From: Nitrospinota bacterium
GTDB taxonomy: Bacteria > Nitrospinota > Nitrospinia > Nitrospinales > VA-1
Direction of reading: 5' to 3'
DNA length: 8,591 nucleotides
Assembly: GCA_022567815.1 (NCBI GenBank)
Contig: JADFGI010000112.1
Span: 1-8,591, forward strand
Below are positions 5,895 through 8,591 of the stretch, piece after piece (position 1 is the first letter of the stretch; each line of letters begins with the position of its first letter). The notes under the pieces are model-generated. The model was not told where the DNA came from and did no database searches. It saw nothing but the letters and a program-made list of their open reading frames with translations. A program made the position numbers and the translations under genes.

Positions 5895-6968
5895 TTAGAT
5901 CGGACTTTTACCTTTCAGGCGATAAACATAAGCCAGAATTTCCGCCACGGCCTTGTAGAGACTGGCGGGAATCAATTGTCCCACTTCCACCGTCTGGTGA
6001 AGAACGCTAGCCAAAGGTTTGTCTTCCACAATGGGGATATCATATTCCTCCGCCAGGGAACGTATCTTTTCCGCGATGACTCCGGCTCCTTTGGCCACCA
6101 TAACGGGGGCCGAATATTTATCGACATCGTACTTGATGGCAACGGCAAGGTGCGTCGGGTTGGTCACCACGACATCCGCATCGGGAACAGCGGTCATCAT
6201 GCGTCTGCGGGCCATTTCCATTTGGACCTGGCGGATTCTTTGTTTGATCTGGGGATTACCGTCGGTTTCCTTACGTTCTTCTTTAACCTCCTGCTTGGTC
6301 ATGCGGAGGTTTTCCATATAAGTGTATTTTTGGAACATAAAATCAATCGCGGCCAGAAAAATCATGACCACCAACACCTTGAACATGATTTCCAGGGAAA
6401 CTTGCCCCATGAACACAAGTATCTGCCCCACATCGAAGCCCATTAAAGGGGGAATTTCATCCCACCGGCCCTTGATGGTCTGATAGGAAATAACCGAAAC
6501 GATTATAATTTTGAAAATTGATTTGAAAAGTTCATTAAGGGTATTTTTAGAAAATATTCTCTTAATTCCCTTGAGCGGACTCAGTTTGTTGAATTTGGGA
6601 ATCAGAGGATGCGTGGAAATTTTCAATCCCCGGGTCTGAATGAGATTTGAGATGACCCCCGCAAACATGATCGAGAGAAGAATAGGACTCAAAATAAGGA
6701 ACGTGTTTTTCATGACCAGAACCAAAAGCCTGAAAAGTTCCTCGCTTGACAAATTAAAGGTGTGAACCTCAGACAGAATGGCCCGCCAAAGGGCCATCAT
6801 TTTCAGGGGCCCTTGTTGCCCCACAAGATACAAAGAAAGGATGGCCGCCAAAAGAATGACTGACGAGGTCATTTCCTTACTGAGGGCAAAGTTGCCTTTT
6901 TCTTCAGCGTCGGTGATCCGTTTGGCCGAGGCCTCTTCAGTTTTTTGGTCTTTATTTTCTTCTGCCAT
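5895..6968 (-). CDS. flhB: Flagellar export switch protein FlhB
   Basis: FlhB (357 residues) closes the export gate core and switches substrate specificity from rod/hook to filament proteins by cutting itself. The N-terminus EEASAKRITDAEEKGNFALSKE (12-32) is typical of the family. Four hydrophobic segments lie at about 34-52, 83-112, 145-165 and 185-212. The connecting YTYMENLRMTKQEVKEERKE (215-234) leads into the cytoplasmic domain. The autocleavage motif NPTH (270-273) is intact; cleavage falls between N270 and P271 in studied homologues. It continues as LAVAIKYD and ends with the short conserved VEDKPLASVLH (314-324). The gene starts 24 nt after fliR. The region before the ATG is A/T-rich with no good Shine-Dalgarno match. 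The TAA stop is one base from the hairpin repeat at 5879-5893. Confidence 0.97.
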   Translation of the reverse strand: MAEENKDQKTEEASAKRITDAEEKGNFALSKEMTSSVILLAAILSLYLVGQQGPLKMMALWRAILSEVHTFNLSSEELFRLLVLVMKNTFLILSPILLSIMFAGVISNLIQTRGLKISTHPLIPKFNKLSPLKGIKRIFSKNTLNELFKSIFKIIIVSVISYQTIKGRWDEIPPLMGFDVGQILVFMGQVSLEIMFKVLVVMIFLAAIDFMFQKYTYMENLRMTKQEVKEERKETDGNPQIKQRIRQVQMEMARRRMMTAVPDADVVVTNPTHLAVAIKYDVDKYSAPVMVAKGAGVIAEKIRSLAEEYDIPIVEDKPLASVLHQTVEVGQLIPASLYKAVAEILAYVYRLKGKSPI

Positions 6969-6992
6969 TTTTCTGTTTAAATAAGAAGGACG

Positions 6993-7769
6993 TTAAAAAG
7001 ACCGCATCAGGACAGCCAGCCTGGCAGGTATTTCTGCAATCTGATTCTGCAAAACAAGACTGAAGAACGGCATGGCCAAGGCGACCATCATTAATCCCAC
7101 GCCTATTTGGAGGGGAAACCCCACGATAAAGACGTTCATCTGTGGAACGGTCCGGGCCACCAGACCCAGCCCCACGCTCAGGAAAAATAAAATAGCCATG
7201 ATGGGAGCGGCGATTTTGATCGCAATGACAAACATCGAAGAAAAATACCGCAGAATAATTCCCGGAGTCACATTGGAAAAATCAACTTGCGCCGGATTGA
7301 TCAAATCAAAGCTTTGCACAATGGCGCCAATAATAAAATGATGAGCGTCGGAGGATAAAAAAATCAGCACCGCAATAATATTCTGAAATTGGGCAGTGAT
7401 GGATACCTGGGTCTGGGTCTGGGGATCGATCACGTTGACCATCCCAAATCCCATTTGAAAATCCACTATAGTCCCTGCAAGCTGCACAGCAGTGAAAATG
7501 AGACGAACCGCAAAAGCAATCGCCAGACCAATGGCCACATCGGTGGCGATATGTACCGCCAGGTCGAATAATCCTCTGGGCTCGGGCAGGGATTCAATCG
7601 GTATCATCGGAAAAATCATAACGCTGAAAACGAGGGCCAATCCTACTTTCAATTTGGCTGGAACCTGAGCGCTTCCCAAAATTGGCGCAAACAGAATGAT
7701 CGCCGCCACCCTTGAAAATATAAACAGCAAGGATTCAAACTGGGAATAATTGAAATTCAGGATATCCAT
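6993..7769 (-). CDS. fliR: Flagellar export gate protein FliR
   Basis: FliR (258 residues, normal length) joins FliP and FliQ in the helical core of the export gate. It is almost entirely hydrophobic, with about six membrane-type segments. Recognisable stretches are the N-terminal FIFSRVAAIILFAPILG (16-32), the signature GTIVDFQMGFGMVNVIDP (99-116), and ARTVPQMNVFIVGFPLQI (205-222). The ATG shares its A with the fliQ TAA stop (TAATG, 7767-7771), so translation is most likely coupled. No separate ribosome site is visible before it. Confidence 0.97.
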   Translation of the reverse strand: MDILNFNYSQFESLLFIFSRVAAIILFAPILGSAQVPAKLKVGLALVFSVMIFPMIPIESLPEPRGLFDLAVHIATDVAIGLAIAFAVRLIFTAVQLAGTIVDFQMGFGMVNVIDPQTQTQVSITAQFQNIIAVLIFLSSDAHHFIIGAIVQSFDLINPAQVDFSNVTPGIILRYFSSMFVIAIKIAAPIMAILFFLSVGLGLVARTVPQMNVFIVGFPLQIGVGLMMVALAMPFFSLVLQNQIAEIPARLAVLMRSF

Positions 7770-8038
7770 TACTGGATGTATTCAGGAAAATTGATCAAAA
7801 TTTTTGAGGTAAAACTCATCATGGTCTGCAACAACCAGGGGAAAAAAATGATCATCGCCAGGAAAACCGCCAGAATCTTGGGGATAAAAGTCAAGGTCAA
7901 TTCCTGTATCGAAGTGACCGCCTGAAATATGGAAACAATAAGGCCGGTCACCAGACCAAACCCCAGCATGGGAGCCGACAACATCAAGGTGATCTTCATG
8001 CTCTCCATAGCGAAATCGATGATAAAGGACTGGGTCAT
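7769..8038 (-). CDS. fliQ: Flagellar export gate protein FliQ
   Basis: FliQ (89 residues, the usual length) is the small two-helix subunit of the FliP-FliQ-FliR gate complex. Helices lie at about 15-38 and 52-73. The connecting conserved stretch FQAVTSIQELTLTFIPKI (38-55) is diagnostic of the family. The ATG at 8038 follows the fliP stop by 10 nt and is preceded by a purine-rich AAAGGA site 4 nt before the start. The stop overlaps the fliR start by one base. Confidence 0.97.
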   Translation of the reverse strand: MTQSFIIDFAMESMKITLMLSAPMLGFGLVTGLIVSIFQAVTSIQELTLTFIPKILAVFLAMIIFFPWLLQTMMSFTSKILINFPEYIQ

Positions 8039-8048
8039 GGTTTCCTTT

Positions 8049-8591
8049 CTAATTGAAACTTTTCATCAGGGACCCTACCGTCAAGTACCATCCGTCCACC
8101 ATGACGAACAGCATGAGTTTAAACGGCAGGGATATCAGCACGGGCGGGAGCATCATCATGCCCATCGACAACAAAATACTGGCGACCACCATATCCAGAA
8201 TAAGAAACGGAATGTAGATCATAAATCCTATCTGAAAAGCGGTTTTCAATTCGCTGATGATAAACGCGGGAATCAGGGTCCGCATGGAAACCGCCTCCGG
8301 TGTTTCCGGCCTGACTCCATCGGCGAGATTAACGAAAAGGGATAAATCTTTTTCACGCGTTTGTTTGACCATGAATCTTTTCAGAGGGATTTCCGCCTGT
8401 TTCAGTGCATCCATCTGGGATATTTCCTCCGCCAGGTAAGGTTGCAACGCCCGTTCATTGATCTCCGACCAAACGGGACTCATCACGAAAAAGGTCAAAA
8501 ACAGTCCGAGTCCCACCAACACCTGAGTGGGCGGCGTTTGCTGGGTTCCCATCGCCTGACGCAAAAAGGAAAGCACGATAATGATTCTGGA
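8049..8591 (-). CDS. fliP: Flagellar export gate protein FliP (N-terminal part outside the window)
   Basis: The C-terminal 180 residues are present. The reading frame stays open to the window edge, where the translation reads SRIIIVLSFLRQAMGTQQTP. The GTG at 8574-8576 is therefore an internal valine codon and not the start; roughly 60-80 N-terminal residues lie beyond the right edge. FliP forms the pentameric ring of the export gate. Visible family features, numbered in the fragment, are GTQQTPPTQVLVGLGLFLTF (15-34), a soluble loop at about 42-105 with SLFVNLAD (84-91), IPAFIISELKTAFQIGFMIY (107-126), and the last membrane pair FLILDMVVASILLSMGM (129-145) and LISLPFKLMLFVMVDGW (152-168). It ends with TAG 10 nt before fliQ. 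Confidence 0.97.
   Translation of the reverse strand, partial: SRIIIVLSFLRQAMGTQQTPPTQVLVGLGLFLTFFVMSPVWSEINERALQPYLAEEISQMDALKQAEIPLKRFMVKQTREKDLSLFVNLADGVRPETPEAVSMRTLIPAFIISELKTAFQIGFMIYIPFLILDMVVASILLSMGMMMLPPVLISLPFKLMLFVMVDGWYLTVGSLMKSFN

Noticed and set aside
8049..8576. fliP as a complete gene starting at GTG 8576
   Set aside because: The frame continues upstream to the window edge with conserved FliP residues (SRIII), so the GTG is an internal valine codon.

Overview
The window is a flagellar gene cluster read entirely from the minus strand. In transcription order (high to low coordinates) it runs fliP (5' end outside the window), fliQ, fliR, flhB, a 386-nt gap, flhA, flhF, flhG, a small membrane-protein gene of unknown function, and a flagellar sigma factor of the FliA/WhiG type. 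All products are recognised from their translated motifs. The combination of FlhF, FlhG and FliA points to a polarly flagellated Gram-negative bacterium, and the order flhB-flhA-flhF-flhG-fliA is common in Proteobacteria and several neighbouring phyla. No marker in the window fixes the phylum. A Deltaproteobacteria-like, Nitrospirota or Nitrospinota organism is only a guess.

Right part (5895-8591): FliP, FliQ, FliR and FlhB form the membrane core of the flagellar type III export gate. Their genes are tightly packed (10-nt gap, 1-nt overlap, 24-nt gap). Middle part (1196-5508): FlhA, the large export-gate ring protein, overlaps flhF by 11 nt. FlhF (SRP-type GTPase) and FlhG (MinD-like ATPase) set flagellar position and number. 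flhG begins with a TTG codon and overlaps the next gene, an 85-residue two-helix membrane protein, by an ATGA junction. Left part (374-1171): the FliA-type sigma factor, which would transcribe late flagellar genes.

Two stretches are not coding. Positions 1-368, directly behind the sigma-factor stop codon, hold slightly more than three tandem copies of a unit of about 117 nt. Each unit is built from four small hairpins with three-base loops. Positions 5509-5894, between flhB and flhA, hold a diverged relative of that repeat pressed against the flhB stop codon, a separate 74-nt element with perfect 22-nt inverted ends, and a possible weak promoter for flhA.

The genes look intact and ordinary for the families. 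The less expected material is the hairpin repeat family, which sits at the 3' ends of two genes in the same orientation and shows matched changes in both hairpin arms, and the unidentified small membrane protein embedded between flhG and fliA.
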